A stretch of DNA of 64,000 nt from positions 6,200,001 through 6,264,000 of the forward strand of contig NC_065408.1 of NCBI RefSeq assembly GCF_024362695.1, given 5' to 3'. Position 1 is the first letter of the stretch. Every line of letters begins with the position of its first letter. The translations under genes were made by a program, and so were the position numbers. The notes beneath the pieces were generated by a model. It was not told the DNA's origin and made no database searches. It was given only the letters and a program-made list of their open reading frames with translations. The stretch is from Pectinophora gossypiella (Eukaryota; Arthropoda; Insecta; Lepidoptera; Gelechiidae). Below are positions 55,901 to 64,000 of this stretch, piece by piece.

Positions 55901-58820
55901 TCGTCACGGCGAAGTGAGGTAGGTACCATGACTTGTCGTTGTCTCTCTCGTCTCCGTTAGCTACTGCGGCGTATCCCTTCGTGAGTAGGTTCTCTATCTG
56001 GCTTGTGTAGGCTGCCTGGAATTCGGGGGACTGATCCATCTTCTTCTCGATAGTCCGCAGTCTCCTGAAAGCCATTTCATAGCTGGGCGGCATGACTACT
56101 TGCTCGTCCCTCCATGGCAGGCCCACTTGATATCTTCCGTTGACTCGTTCGATGGTTTTATTGAAGATGTCGATCGCTCTCTCTTCGGCCTTCCTCGGCT
56201 TCGTTATCAAGGCAATTCCTAGGGCGTCGACGTCGTAGTGTGTTTTGATGAGCGCGTTTAATTCCTCATCTTCATTAGCGAAGTTCCTCACGTCTTTTTC
56301 CGTCTTGGCGTGTACGTGGAGGACTAGCTGATCCTCCCCTCGGTACAAGCTCCGCGGCACCGTGCCATGTATCGTCCATCCCAGCTCGGTGCGTGATGCG
56401 ATGGGCTCGTAGCGTTTGCCGATGAGGATTTCCTTCGAGATAATCAGATGCCAGTTGTCGGCGCCGATCAGTAGGCTCGGGCGCGCCGATTCGTAACTCA
56501 TGTCGTCGAGTGGTAGGTGCTTCAAGTGTTCGTATTCGATGAACTTCCTTTTCACCGTCTGGCTTCCGATCGTAAGTTGTTTCACCGTGTGGGCGGTGAT
56601 GTCGTGAAACTGCTCTTCATGTTGGCCTCGTACTTCAATCTTGACGACACGACTTTGCGTCTCCTTTTGACTCGCTGTGGCCCCGTGTATGTGTAGCGGG
56701 CTCACATGTCCTCTGGCGCCGAGGTCGTTCGCTAGGCCTTCATCCATGAGCGTGATGGTAGCGCCTTCGTCTAGTAGCGCGTACCTCTTCAATGACGGTC
56801 CTCCCGGTACGCGTATCTCCACCGGGCACACCTTCAATAACACCTTGACCGGGCCGCTTGTAGAGGCCGACGCGGACAAGACATTTTCCTCGTTTACTGG
56901 CGGTGACTTCGGTTGAGTAGCTGCGGCGGGCGACGTGTCCATGTGCAACGTACTGTGGTGAGGTAAGAGACAGTTTTCTATTCCGCACCTCTTTGCTTTA
57001 CATGTGAATCTCCTGTGCTTTCCGTTGATGCACTTGAAGCATATTTTCTCTTCTTTCACCCACTGCCATCGTTCGTTGACCGTCATCCTCTTGTATTTCT
57101 TACAATCGGGTACGTCGTGGTTGCCGCCGCAGCATAGACATCGTTTTGTGACGGCTTCCTTTTTTCTCTCGACGGTCGGTGCGGTGGGTGTTTCAGTGGT
57201 TGCGTAGACTTTCACGTCTTTACGTGGCCTTTCACGTGAAAACGACTTCTTTTCTTGATTGTTGAAAGTCTCCTTCAGCGACTGGGGCGATGTGGCGTAT
57301 GAAAATCGCATCGCACGGTCGGCCTCACGTTCCAAAAATCTTGACAGCGTTGCTATCTCGGCTTCCGAGGGGTTTCCGTGTTCGTAGGCGAAGTCATACC
57401 ACCTAGACTTGAGATGTGGGCTTAGCTTCTCGATGACCTCTCGTGTGAGCATGGGGTTTCGGAGATATCCTCTTTCATCGACGCCACCTAATACGCATAC
57501 GATGTTCTTTAACTTGACCGCGAGGGTGTTCAATTCGCCCGCGGACGTACCGGACTTAGGTAACTTCTTTATATCTTCCATCGCTCGTTCGATCAACATC
57601 TCTGGTCTTCCAAAACATTGCTCTAGTGTTCGCATAATCTCGTCGGGGCTAGTCGCCGAGTATAGCAGCGCGGCGACTGTCTCCTGTGCTTTCCCTCGTA
57701 GACAGTTCCGTAGCCGTGCGAGGTTCTCGTAGTCTGAATACTTATACATCATCGTAGAATCCCGCATGGCCGCCTTGAAGGGTAGCCATTCCGTCGCGGC
57801 GCCGCTGAACGTAGGCAGCTCGTGGGCTTGGCGGGGCACCGGACGTTTATTCACGATCTTTTCTAGCGCTTGTGCTATTCTATCGACCGTGTCCTCTTCT
57901 TTATTCGTCGCATGAAAGCTCGTACGTTGATTAGGAATAGGGCTAGGCGGGCGTAGTTCCGTCTCTTTCCCTCGTGCCTCTCGATTCCATCTTCCATCTC
58001 GCTCGCTCGCGTGCGCGTTTCTCGCGCATAGAACAGGCTCCATACTGTGCTGAGGCGGGCGTCGTCCCTCCCCCCGCGGCTGGCTGTATTCCATTTCAAT
58101 CAACCAGTCGTGGACGCGTTGCTGTTCCTCCGTGTGCGTTTCAGCGGCGATTTCCTGTTCATCGATTTGGCTTCCTCTTTCGCTTTCTTCCCTTATCATT
58201 GCGACGCTCCGTTCAAGTTTCGCCTTGACTTTGATGGCTTCTAGACGGAGTTCCTGCTGTTTCATTTCAGCTAATTGTATCTCCGCGTCGAGCTCGGCTT
58301 GTCTGATGCGCGCCGCCGTACTTGCTGTGGAGCGCATCGATCGCACGGAGCGGGTACTTGCTCTGACAGGCGGGACTTGCACCTGCCCCCCTTCCGTGGA
58401 CGTGACGAGTCGTCGTTGCGGGACAACCGTGTTCGCGGACGCTGCCGGCGTGCTGGCAGGCTGTTCATCGATGTGCATGGCTGACGTCGTGGTGCGCGGG
58501 AGCGCGGCCGTGTCTCTCTCGATGAGTACCATTGGCGCGGCGGAGGCGGGCGCGGACTTCTCTCTATCTTCAAAGGTCTTCTCTCTGACTTCAAAGGTGT
58601 TCTCTCTAGCTTCAAAGGTGTTCTCTCTAGCTTCAAAGGTCTTCTTGCTCCTCGTGATGGGCATTCTTCGGCGTAAGCCAGAAGCTACCGCAGCCTCGAA
58701 AAAGGCTATACGGCTAACTCGTAACCTCGAAAAAGGCTGTGCGAGTAGCGACTCCCGCTTCAAGGAGTCACTTTTCCGTCCTAACGGACGTATGATGTGC
58801 ACACAGCCTCCCGTTGGCAC
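52908..58820 (-). CDS. BEL/Pao retrotransposon Gag-Pol polyprotein, intact
   Basis: One uninterrupted frame of 1,970 codons; the likely start is the methionine at codon 53 (58,664), just before a short tandem repeat with the unit KTFEARE / NTFEVRE. Domains in order: charged coiled N-terminus (about 120-250), Gag-like DUF1759 (about 330-505), zinc knuckles with CLCCGGNH and CFKC...C (about 555-620), aspartic protease with LLDEGAT (about 683), reverse transcriptase with YMDD at about 1104, a Pao-type A17 region with DPLGLL (about 1215), RNase H with WSDSKTA (about 1362), the integrase HHCC zinc site (about 1590-1630) and DDE core with GLDFFG (about 1658), SDNGTNF (about 1722) and GGAWERL (about 1772), and a C-terminal DUF5641 (about 1850-1940). 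All catalytic motifs are visible, with no stop or frameshift. There is no envelope gene. It copies itself through RNA and integrates the DNA copy. The GC content is well above the flanks. Confidence 0.95.
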   Translation of the reverse strand: MPTGGCVHIIRPLGRKSDSLKRESLLAQPFSRLRVSRIAFFEAAVASGLRRRMPITRSKKTFEARENTFEARENTFEVREKTFEDREKSAPASAAPMVLIERDTAALPRTTTSAMHIDEQPASTPAASANTVVPQRRLVTSTEGGQVQVPPVRASTRSVRSMRSTASTAARIRQAELDAEIQLAEMKQQELRLEAIKVKAKLERSVAMIREESERGSQIDEQEIAAETHTEEQQRVHDWLIEMEYSQPRGEGRRPPQHSMEPVLCARNAHASERDGRWNREARGKETELRPPSPIPNQRTSFHATNKEEDTVDRIAQALEKIVNKRPVPRQAHELPTFSGAATEWLPFKAAMRDSTMMYKYSDYENLARLRNCLRGKAQETVAALLYSATSPDEIMRTLEQCFGRPEMLIERAMEDIKKLPKSGTSAGELNTLAVKLKNIVCVLGGVDERGYLRNPMLTREVIEKLSPHLKSRWYDFAYEHGNPSEAEIATLSRFLEREADRAMRFSYATSPQSLKETFNNQEKKSFSRERPRKDVKVYATTETPTAPTVERKKEAVTKRCLCCGGNHDVPDCKKYKRMTVNERWQWVKEEKICFKCINGKHRRFTCKAKRCGIENCLLPHHSTLHMDTSPAAATQPKSPPVNEENVLSASASTSGPVKVLLKVCPVEIRVPGGPSLKRYALLDEGATITLMDEGLANDLGARGHVSPLHIHGATASQKETQSRVVKIEVRGQHEEQFHDITAHTVKQLTIGSQTVKRKFIEYEHLKHLPLDDMSYESARPSLLIGADNWHLIISKEILIGKRYEPIASRTELGWTIHGTVPRSLYRGEDQLVLHVHAKTEKDVRNFANEDEELNALIKTHYDVDALGIALITKPRKAEERAIDIFNKTIERVNGRYQVGLPWRDEQVVMPPSYEMAFRRLRTIEKKMDQSPEFQAAYTSQIENLLTKGYAAVANGDERDNDKSWYLPHFAVTNPNKPGKVRLVFDAAAKSRGESLNDHLLDGPDLLRALPGILYRFREKEVAVTADIREMFLQVKIRPEDRPAQMFLWRGNERKKPPTEYVMSSMIFGARSSPFLAHSVRNHNARAHAETHPVALRAITESHYMDDFVESYATKEEATRAVHEVTYVHEQAGFILAGWNSSNEDVIRDIPPDRRAQLPKEMGTAGHQGKTLGLIWEATKDELMFNTALPRVPEEVKTSARPPTKREALSAVMSIFDPLGLLSHLTITAKILLQDLWRQQRIGRDDQVPEEAAEDFTKWIRAVDSVREVKLPRCYAPTRGVLERQLHVFNDASDRAYATVAYWRIKYENGEVIITLAGAKAKVAPVKAQSIPRLELQASLIGARLAHSIQEEHRQKADRIVLWSDSKTALHWIRNDIIKYTPYVAHRVGEIANLTHVEQWRWIPSELNVADDATRPNYEVRADQRWFIGPAFLREEEERWPSERTEEENDNGKDEIVCATDNSEGPAYLPDISRFSSYERLVRATAYVLLAVDKMKKRTRTLKLAHITKAEELWYKKMQEDSYSDEIERLKKDLKLRPNSALRKLDPRIDDRGLLTLHGRVGVARISEQSKSPLIMDGRHAFTRLLVAHAHKAANHANREQVVNDLKQKFYITRIRPTVRAVEHSCQLCKVKKARPRPQVHGDLPYERLAAHARPFSYTGLDFFGPMYVTVGRHKEKRWGALFTCLTTRAVHIEISPSLSTDSAIMCLRRMAARRGWPVTIYSDNGTNFHGADEELRAAQREWGPQLKDFALLQRTNWKYIAPGAPNQGGAWERLIRSVKTALVATLHERYPRDEVLATLLTEAEYTVNARPLTHVPVEPGDMEALTPNHFLLGTSGGLPTTGPCREVDRRTWRATQALADVFWRRWLTEYLPTLIPRGGTRSGRGADLKVGDVVIITDPVLPRNIWPRGEVIRLHQGPDGLTRVADVRTRGGIFRRPLRRLAVLPVKEGCEDLRRGEDVTDSREEEVAG
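52945..52955 (-). promoter_or_regulatory. polypurine tract of the BEL/Pao element
   Basis: Minus-strand CGAGGGGAGGA directly before the 3' LTR, the expected plus-strand DNA primer. It also encodes part of the polyprotein C-terminus. Confidence 0.8.
58560..58650 (-). repeat. 24-bp tandem repeats at the polyprotein N-terminus
   Basis: Four units of about 24 bp (plus-strand theme TCTCTCTAGCTTCAAAGGTG) encode four KTFEARE-like heptad-sized blocks. The unit length is a multiple of three, so copy number can vary without breaking the frame. Confidence 0.75.
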
Positions 58821-58902
58821 CGTTAGGTGGACAAGACTGCGCTACCTTGTTGAAATTAGGACGTTGAAACTAGAAGTTGAAATTAAGAATATATCGATGT
58901 TT

Positions 58903-59171
58903 TTATATCGATGTTAGACCAATCTTCAGTCTTGCGGTTCTTGATTGTTCCTCTTCCCTCTTCAGACTTCCTCTTCCCTCTTCTGACTTCCTCTTCTCTC
59001 TTGAGACTTCCTCTTCTTTTTTCCGTATTAAGAGTAGGCCTTCTTTCTTGAGAATTCGTCTTCGTTCTTGAGGGTTCGTCTTCTTTCTTGAGGATTCGTC
59101 TTCTTTCTTGAGGGTTCGTCTTCTTTCTTGAGGATTCAGGTTTCTTCTATCCGACGACGAAGGACCACCGC
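58903..59171 (-). repeat. BEL/Pao leader with two tandem arrays and a small open frame
   Basis: Between the 5' LTR and the polyprotein start, plus-strand units of CTTCCTCTTCCCTCTTCTGA type (about 58,945-59,010) and of TTCTTGAGGATTCGTCTTC type (about 59,045-59,135) repeat. On the minus strand they are purine-rich and lie in an open frame of 114 codons (59,247-58,903) that starts in the LTR and encodes repeated NPQERRR-LKKE blocks. It is in a different frame from the polyprotein. It may be a leader ORF or simply an open purine-rich leader. Confidence 0.5.
59158..59167 (-). other. primer binding site matching tRNA-Tyr 3' end
   Basis: On the plus strand CGAAGGACCA lies 4 bp inside the 5' LTR. 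It equals the last ten bases of insect tRNA-Tyr including CCA, so the minus-strand RNA would pair with that tRNA. Pairing further in is imperfect, so the tRNA assignment is tentative. Confidence 0.6.
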
Positions 59172-59600
59172 TGTTGCTTATGCAGATTTTATTTGCTGGG
59201 ACTGAAGAAAACCCGCGGTGCAAGTGAAGATCCGGTTTATTTGGCAAACAACATTAAAAATACAAAGTTAAAAAGTAAAATACAAGTAAAAAATCTTAAG
59301 TAAAAATTCGTAAATAATCGATGTAAAATCAGTGAGAAGTAGAGAAGAAGTGATTCGTGACGTGTCCAATCAGATTCTTATTGGAAATCTTCGGTCCGGA
59401 ACTAGCGGGCTGTGCGCGCATTACGTCGGCCAATCAGGAGCGCCGCGCCATGTATCCGCTCCTCGCGTCGCTCCCCGCGCCATGCCCCGCGTCGCACCCC
59501 GCACCGCTCCCCGCGTCGCTCCTCCGTTTCGCGACGCAATTAGCGGGTCGTGCGTGGATTAACTTAGCCCGCGACCTCCTCTTCTCGGCTGTCCGTAACA
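59172..59600 (-). repeat. 5' LTR of the BEL/Pao element
   Basis: 429 bp, TG to CA, with no difference seen from the 3' LTR at 52,516-52,944. It should hold the promoter for the minus-strand transcript; CCAAT-type motifs and a GC-rich block are visible, but no clear TATA box was found. Confidence 0.9.
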
Positions 59601-59605
59601 ATTAC
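59601..59605. repeat. target-site duplication ATTAC, right
   Basis: ATTAC directly after the LTR end GTAACA, matching 52,511-52,515. Confidence 0.9.
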
Positions 59606-61710
59606 CATTAGCAAATTATGACCAAAAAAAGTAGTGTAAGTAGAGCGTAAATTCTTGATAAGCTCAAGGTATATCGCACTATCTTATTCACTGTAACAAA
59701 TATCCCGCGCGTCTTTATGGTAAAGTACCTATCTCAGGAGCATCAAATCTCCTTTGCATAAAAGACACTAAACAAACACAAAATAAAGTAGCAATTCAGT
59801 AAGTAGCAATTCCTTGGAAGTAAACGTTCTTATATACGGTACAGTGACTTGGCGTTGCACCTTCCATTTATCTCCTTAAAAATGTATAGGCCGCGATAAG
59901 ATTCCGTCGCGTAAGGAAATGGCATAATACATTTTAGAGATATCAGGTCGATTGCGATCGCGAGCCTTTGGAGGAATGCAAAATTTGGGAATGGTTTTAG
60001 GAGATTAGAAACGAAGAGATATTTGGTCATCAATCCGTGTAAAGCACGGGCTATTTCGCAGTACCATTATTTTAGCTTTTGGTAAGCAAATATAAAAATG
60101 TAAGCATTGATTCATAATATGTAAACATTGAGTGAATGTAATCAATCCAATTCGAACCCCTTTTTCTTAATTATTGTTACCTATATAGGAAGTTCAAAAT
60201 TGGTGTAGAGATATATTTTGGGATATACAAGAAAACGCCTCAAATCAAGAAAAGAGGAGACATTTTCTTTTCTAGATAGGTACCCCATAGTATTGAGCAT
60301 ACCTACTAGAAATAATATCCTCCATTTTCTCATTTACAAGATGAATTGCGAATCCTAAAAAGGAATACCATCAAAAATGCTTCTCTTTTGAGCAATAGTT
60401 ATTAATTGATGAAAGGAATAGGAAGGAAGAAAGTTGATTACTCCACGTCAATACGATATTGAGATCTCTATGGGCGAATATACTTACTGTAATTTGGAAA
60501 TGTAATATTATTTTTGGGGGTTGCCCTTCATAGAGAGAGATGTTGTTAGGATTGAAAGGAAAGTAATTGAATGAGAACAAATAACGTCGAAGGTTTGCTA
60601 AGGTTTCACAAGGAAAATTGTGTTTTAAACCTAAACAGTGTTATTTAAAATATGGGTATTTTATGACGTAGGTGCTTACAACATATAAAGCATTTCTTGT
60701 TCAGTACCAACGAATAAGTACATAAATATTTACCCAATACTAGCTGATACTGATAAAGGTCACAAAAAGTCTTATAATTCAACTTGTGACCTCTTCTGAC
60801 TTTACTTTTGAATACTTAATTCGCGGTTTAAAACATAACCTCCTTCTTTTTTGAAGTCGGTTATTACATGTATGTTTGTATGTCAAGAACATAAAAGACT
60901 AGTTAGTGTATTTTATGCTCAATGAATTAATTTGAATTTAATCAAATGTTTGCAAAATAACATCACGAAACGTGACAATTGCAAGTTCTACATAGGCCGA
61001 CAGTAATTGCAACAGCAGAATTTCATTACCAACAGTGTATCCAACAATTTGTTTACAATAATTGAACAGAAAAAAGATAATATACCTCATTGCTGAATAG
61101 AATTGGAATAAACATTATTAATTTCACAGTTTTCCATAACTGTAACTATTGTGATACACATTTTAGAGGCATCTATAACTTTAGAGATCATAAAAGTGAC
61201 GTCAAGAAAACAATGTAAGTAAGTAAAATAATGTCGAGGGAATATCTCACGAACAATGTTGAGATACGAAACGGAATAAGAAAGATGGAGAGGAAAAATA
61301 TTTAACGAGTAAAATAAAATATAATAGTAATACACAATTACGACTCCTTAATGACATAGCCTGGACTAGGCATAACGGCGATTTTCAGTTGGAACCAGAA
61401 TCATAGAATAAAGAATACCTACTAAGTATACGTAGAACGGACACTCTCCGGCCCGCACCAATTCGTATCGGTGACGAGATTATTCTCTAAATAACCGTAT
61501 GCTGGTAAGGAGTAAGGGAGCGCGCACGAGGTATCTATCTCGCTCGCACCTAAGCAATAAGGCGGCCCACGGTGAGAATGAAATTTGTGTATAGAGTATC
61601 CAGGCCGTGCCAAAATATCTACACAAAGATAAATAAACACACGCCTGTCAGAGTAGATAGAGCTACAAATCGTTAGAAGAAAACTTGCTTATCCGTTAGG
61701 TATCGTCTCC
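59606..61710. other. AT-rich intergenic DNA, nothing recognised
   Basis: Two kilobases without a recognisable exon or repeat family. Minus-strand open frames of 67-82 codons at 59,830, 60,371 and 61,087 have no signature. 61,440-61,620 is slightly GC-richer (CTCTCCGGCCCGCACC, GGAGCGCGCACGAGG) and unassigned. Confidence 0.35.
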
Positions 61711-61990
61711 CTAGCGTTGTCCCGTTTCCACAAGGTCCGCTACCCTGAAAATTGTGACCGATCCGGATTTTTACTGAAGCAACTGCCTGTCTGACCTTCC
61801 AACCCGAGAAAGGAAACCAGCCCTCCTGTATGTTGATTTCCTCACGATGTTTTCCTTCACCGCTGAGTAAGTTATAATCATTTATGATCCAACATGAATT
61901 CAGAAAACGATTTCTAAAAGCATAGCTTTCGGCCCGTGCTGGATTCGAATCCGTGACCTTACAGTGTCAAGCGTTCTTCCAACTGGTCTA
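61711..61990 (-). mobile_element. family B SINE
   Basis: CTAGCGTTGTCCCGTTTCCA at the 3' side; the head has the B box complement GGATTCGAATCC and CTTCCAACTGGTCTA. It is diverged but nearly full length. Confidence 0.6.
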
Positions 61991-62264
61991 AAACTTGTTC
62001 ATACACCGGATGTTCCAAAATACGAGTAACTCTATAGAATTCAGTTTGCCAGCCAAACGCCAATAATTGGTCCATTACATTAGATAGAGCAAAATCCCTC
62101 GTTAGATTTAAGTAACAAGATATACAACAAGCCCATAAGATATGACACTTCATTGAGCACAAAGGACACCAGATACAGAACAAGAAAAACAACAAATACA
62201 GAGAAGCACAACAAGTAATTTCAAGCAACCTTTGGGTATTAAGCAGCTAGAAACACTATTCTTC

Positions 62265-62435
62265 TTTTCATTTGAATTGTAAGGTTGATGACCGACAAAC
62301 TTTGGTCAAACTTATTATTGAGCCACCATTAGTCCCTTACTACAGCAAGTAGTAGCCGTGACTTATAGCCTAACGAGCCTTCCAAAGCACGGAATCATCT
62401 TATTTTCGGGCATTCCTCAAATATTTTAACCAAAT
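62265..62435 (-). repeat. diverged family A-like SINE
   Basis: Minus-strand AAAATAAGATGATTCCGTGC, TTTGGAAGGCTCGTTAGGCT, and a tail near TTGTAAGGTTGATGACCG echo the family A body (AAGTAAGATGATTCCGTGCT) with many changes. Confidence 0.35.
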
Positions 62436-62654
62436 TAGCACCTTGCATGGATTCAACCGAGTTCGGATGTAAGAATAAACTGAGTGACGTAATATTCTAG
62501 ACGAAACGAAGCGGGAACGAAGAGATAGTATTTTAACTTACCTCTTTCGACGTCATTAGACATTATTTTGTTTGGGTATTAGACAATTAACTCTAATGAA
62601 CATCAACTAATGATGCTTTCTAAACAAACAACAAGGCGCGCGTCATATTATCTA

Positions 62655-62885
62655 CTCATGTCACGCTACTTTCAACATGTTGGGCAACATGTTGTTCAAC
62701 ATGTCGCGCGACAAATGTTGCTTAGTGGATACACAGCTTAAACCTCGTATTCACCAGGCAACAATTAACCCACAACAAGTACGGCAACGTTGCACAACAG
62801 CGCGCGACATTGTCAGCTACAGCGCAACATGTCGCGCCCCAAATGTTGCCAAGTGGAAACCCGGCTTTACAGACACACTCGTATC
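62655..62885. repeat. repeat with CAACATGTTG / AAATGTTGC words
   Basis: ATGTCGCGCGACAAATGTTG, CTTAGTGGATAC and CATGTCGCGCCCCAAATGTT, GCCAAGTGGAAAC are two related copies about 165 bp apart in direct order, with inverted CAACATGTTG words nearby. A short relative is at about 51,997-52,035. The class is unknown. Confidence 0.4.
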
Positions 62886-63536
62886 GTTTAATATTTCCTT
62901 AAGTATAATCATTCTTTTACGTAATATTACTAAACTTATAACAAAGTACTGCTGATTGTTTGCACTCGACAACAAACAAATATAAATGTCATCATGTAAT
63001 TGTTCTCTCTGGGCTGTCAAACAAAAGTTTCGTAATAATAAAAGTAGCGTAGATCTGGAAACTTTTCTCAGTGTCAGGGAGTGGAATGGTGCGTCCACAC
63101 TTGAGTAGTTAAATAATAATTTCGCGAGAAAAAAAAACGTTTGTTTTGACATACTATTATGACAACAATGTGACGACAGCAAGACGACAAGCTCGGGATA
63201 ATTTTGTCAAAAGCTGCGCATACATGTTTGTGTAACGTTATAAGGTGGGACATAAAAATAGTTCTTTATTTAATGGGTTCCTTCTATCATTTATCTCTTC
63301 TCTGAGGAAGTCTTCACTATGAAATAATAATTCATATCAAAATAAAATCATCCCATGTTTACCTCATTTCTGAACTTGCCTTAATATTCGGGATAACATT
63401 CAATTAGCTTTTTGTATAAGACAAAGTTTTAAACGATTATAACTTTTGGAGTTATATTTATTTTCATTAGACCTCGTGGCTTCACGTCACTTTTAAGTTA
63501 TATTGGTGATGTATTTTATGTATACCTACCTACAAA

Positions 63537-63809
63537 GGCATGTGCCCACTACATAATTATCATACTAGGGGCCGTGTGAGGCACGGACCAACCCCGGCCC
63601 ACTGCAACGGGGCAACCCCGTTCTATCCCCGTATGTACCGGGAATTCTGGCCGATCCGTGCATGGCTACGGTGTTGGTCGGTGACGGAACAGTCTAGTGG
63701 GCGTTGCGCCATAGAAATTCATGTATGGCATGGCAGAAAAAATACAATATTTTTATCTGTGCCGGGACGGATACGGTCCTAGTATGATACGGTGTACTGG
63801 GCACGCCCC
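63537..63809. mobile_element. GC-rich element with long imperfect inverted ends
   Basis: The left end GGCATGTGCCCACTACATAA, then TTATCATACTAGGGGCCGT, pairs with the right end, which reads inward GGGCGTGCCCAGTACACCGT, then ATCATACTAGGACCGT. The arms span about 55 bp with mismatches. The interior is GC-rich (CGGACCAACCCCGGCCCACT). No target duplication is clear. It is a probable MITE. Confidence 0.5.
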
Positions 63810-63894
63810 ATTATGATTCAAGGCCGTAATACAAATCCACGAAACATCAAAGAACAATTCGCTTTTCATTTGTTTTTGGTGTTGTATAGATTTG

Positions 63895-64000
63895 TGTTTG
63901 GTTGTTGAATCACCTGATTATCCGAAAAAGTAAGATGATAACGTGCTTCGGAGGGCACGTTAAGCCGTTGGTCCCGGCTATTAGCCGTAAAAACACCTCC
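63895..64000 (+). mobile_element. family A2 SINE, cut by the window end
   Basis: GGTTGTTGAATCACCTGATT, AAGTAAGATGATAACGTGCT, AAGCCGTTGGTCCCGGCTAT, TAGCCGTAAAAACACCTCC match the body of the copy at 17,401-17,735. The tail lies outside the window. Confidence 0.6.

Noticed and set aside
58132..58917. 261-codon plus-strand open frame
   Set aside because: Antisense to the GC-rich N-terminal part of the BEL polyprotein; cysteine- and serine-rich shadow composition and no motif.
59332..59562. 76-codon plus-strand frame, also at 52,676-52,906
   Set aside because: Lies wholly inside the LTRs, so both copies are identical by descent; antisense to the element and low complexity.

Overview
The window is about 64 kb of AT-rich eukaryotic DNA that reads as an insect nuclear genome, most likely a moth or butterfly. 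The evidence is spliced genes with GT-AG introns, epsilon-type glutathione S-transferase (GST) C-terminal sequence, cysteine-rich TIL-domain protease inhibitors, and a dense load of tRNA-headed SINEs, RTE/CR1-like LINE tails, palindromic MITEs and a BEL/Pao LTR retrotransposon. Assignment to Lepidoptera rests on my recognition of these repeat types, not on a database search. There are no bacterial genes, CRISPR arrays or convincing stand-alone tRNA or rRNA genes.

Layout: 1-23,700 is gene-poor and repeat-rich. It holds SINEs, LINE 3' ends, at least five MITE families, nested hAT-like and piggyBac-like elements, and an unusual 18-bp minisatellite near 20 kb. 23.8-35.9 kb is the only clear host-gene region. 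It contains two copies of the same convergent pair: a plus-strand two-exon gene encoding only a GST C-terminal domain (GSTC-A and GSTC-B), followed by a minus-strand multi-exon gene encoding a secreted string of TIL domains (TIL1 and TIL2). TIL1 looks intact through four TIL domains. TIL2 is decaying or shortened: a small insertion puts a stop at the end of domain 3, a SINE sits at the end of the domain 4 exon, and a fifth TIL exon is a frameshifted remnant. An orphan signal-peptide exon with its own TATA box lies between the two units.

36-52 kb again holds mostly repeats: a 1.1-kb foldback element with 496-bp arms, a PIF/Harbinger-like MITE, a frameshifted secreted-protein-like sequence near 38.4 kb, a possible duplicated non-coding first exon near 40 kb, and many SINE and MITE fragments. 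52,516-59,600 is a complete BEL/Pao element on the minus strand: 429-bp LTRs that look identical, a 5-bp target duplication, a primer site matching the 3' end of tRNA-Tyr, a polypurine tract and one open 1,970-codon polyprotein frame. It is probably a recent insertion. 59.6-64 kb is AT-rich intergenic DNA with SINE fragments and one GC-rich inverted-repeat element.

The host genes are likely secreted protease inhibitors and small GST-like proteins of unknown activity. Nothing in the sequence ties them to one pathway, but the repeated pairing suggests that they duplicated as a block.
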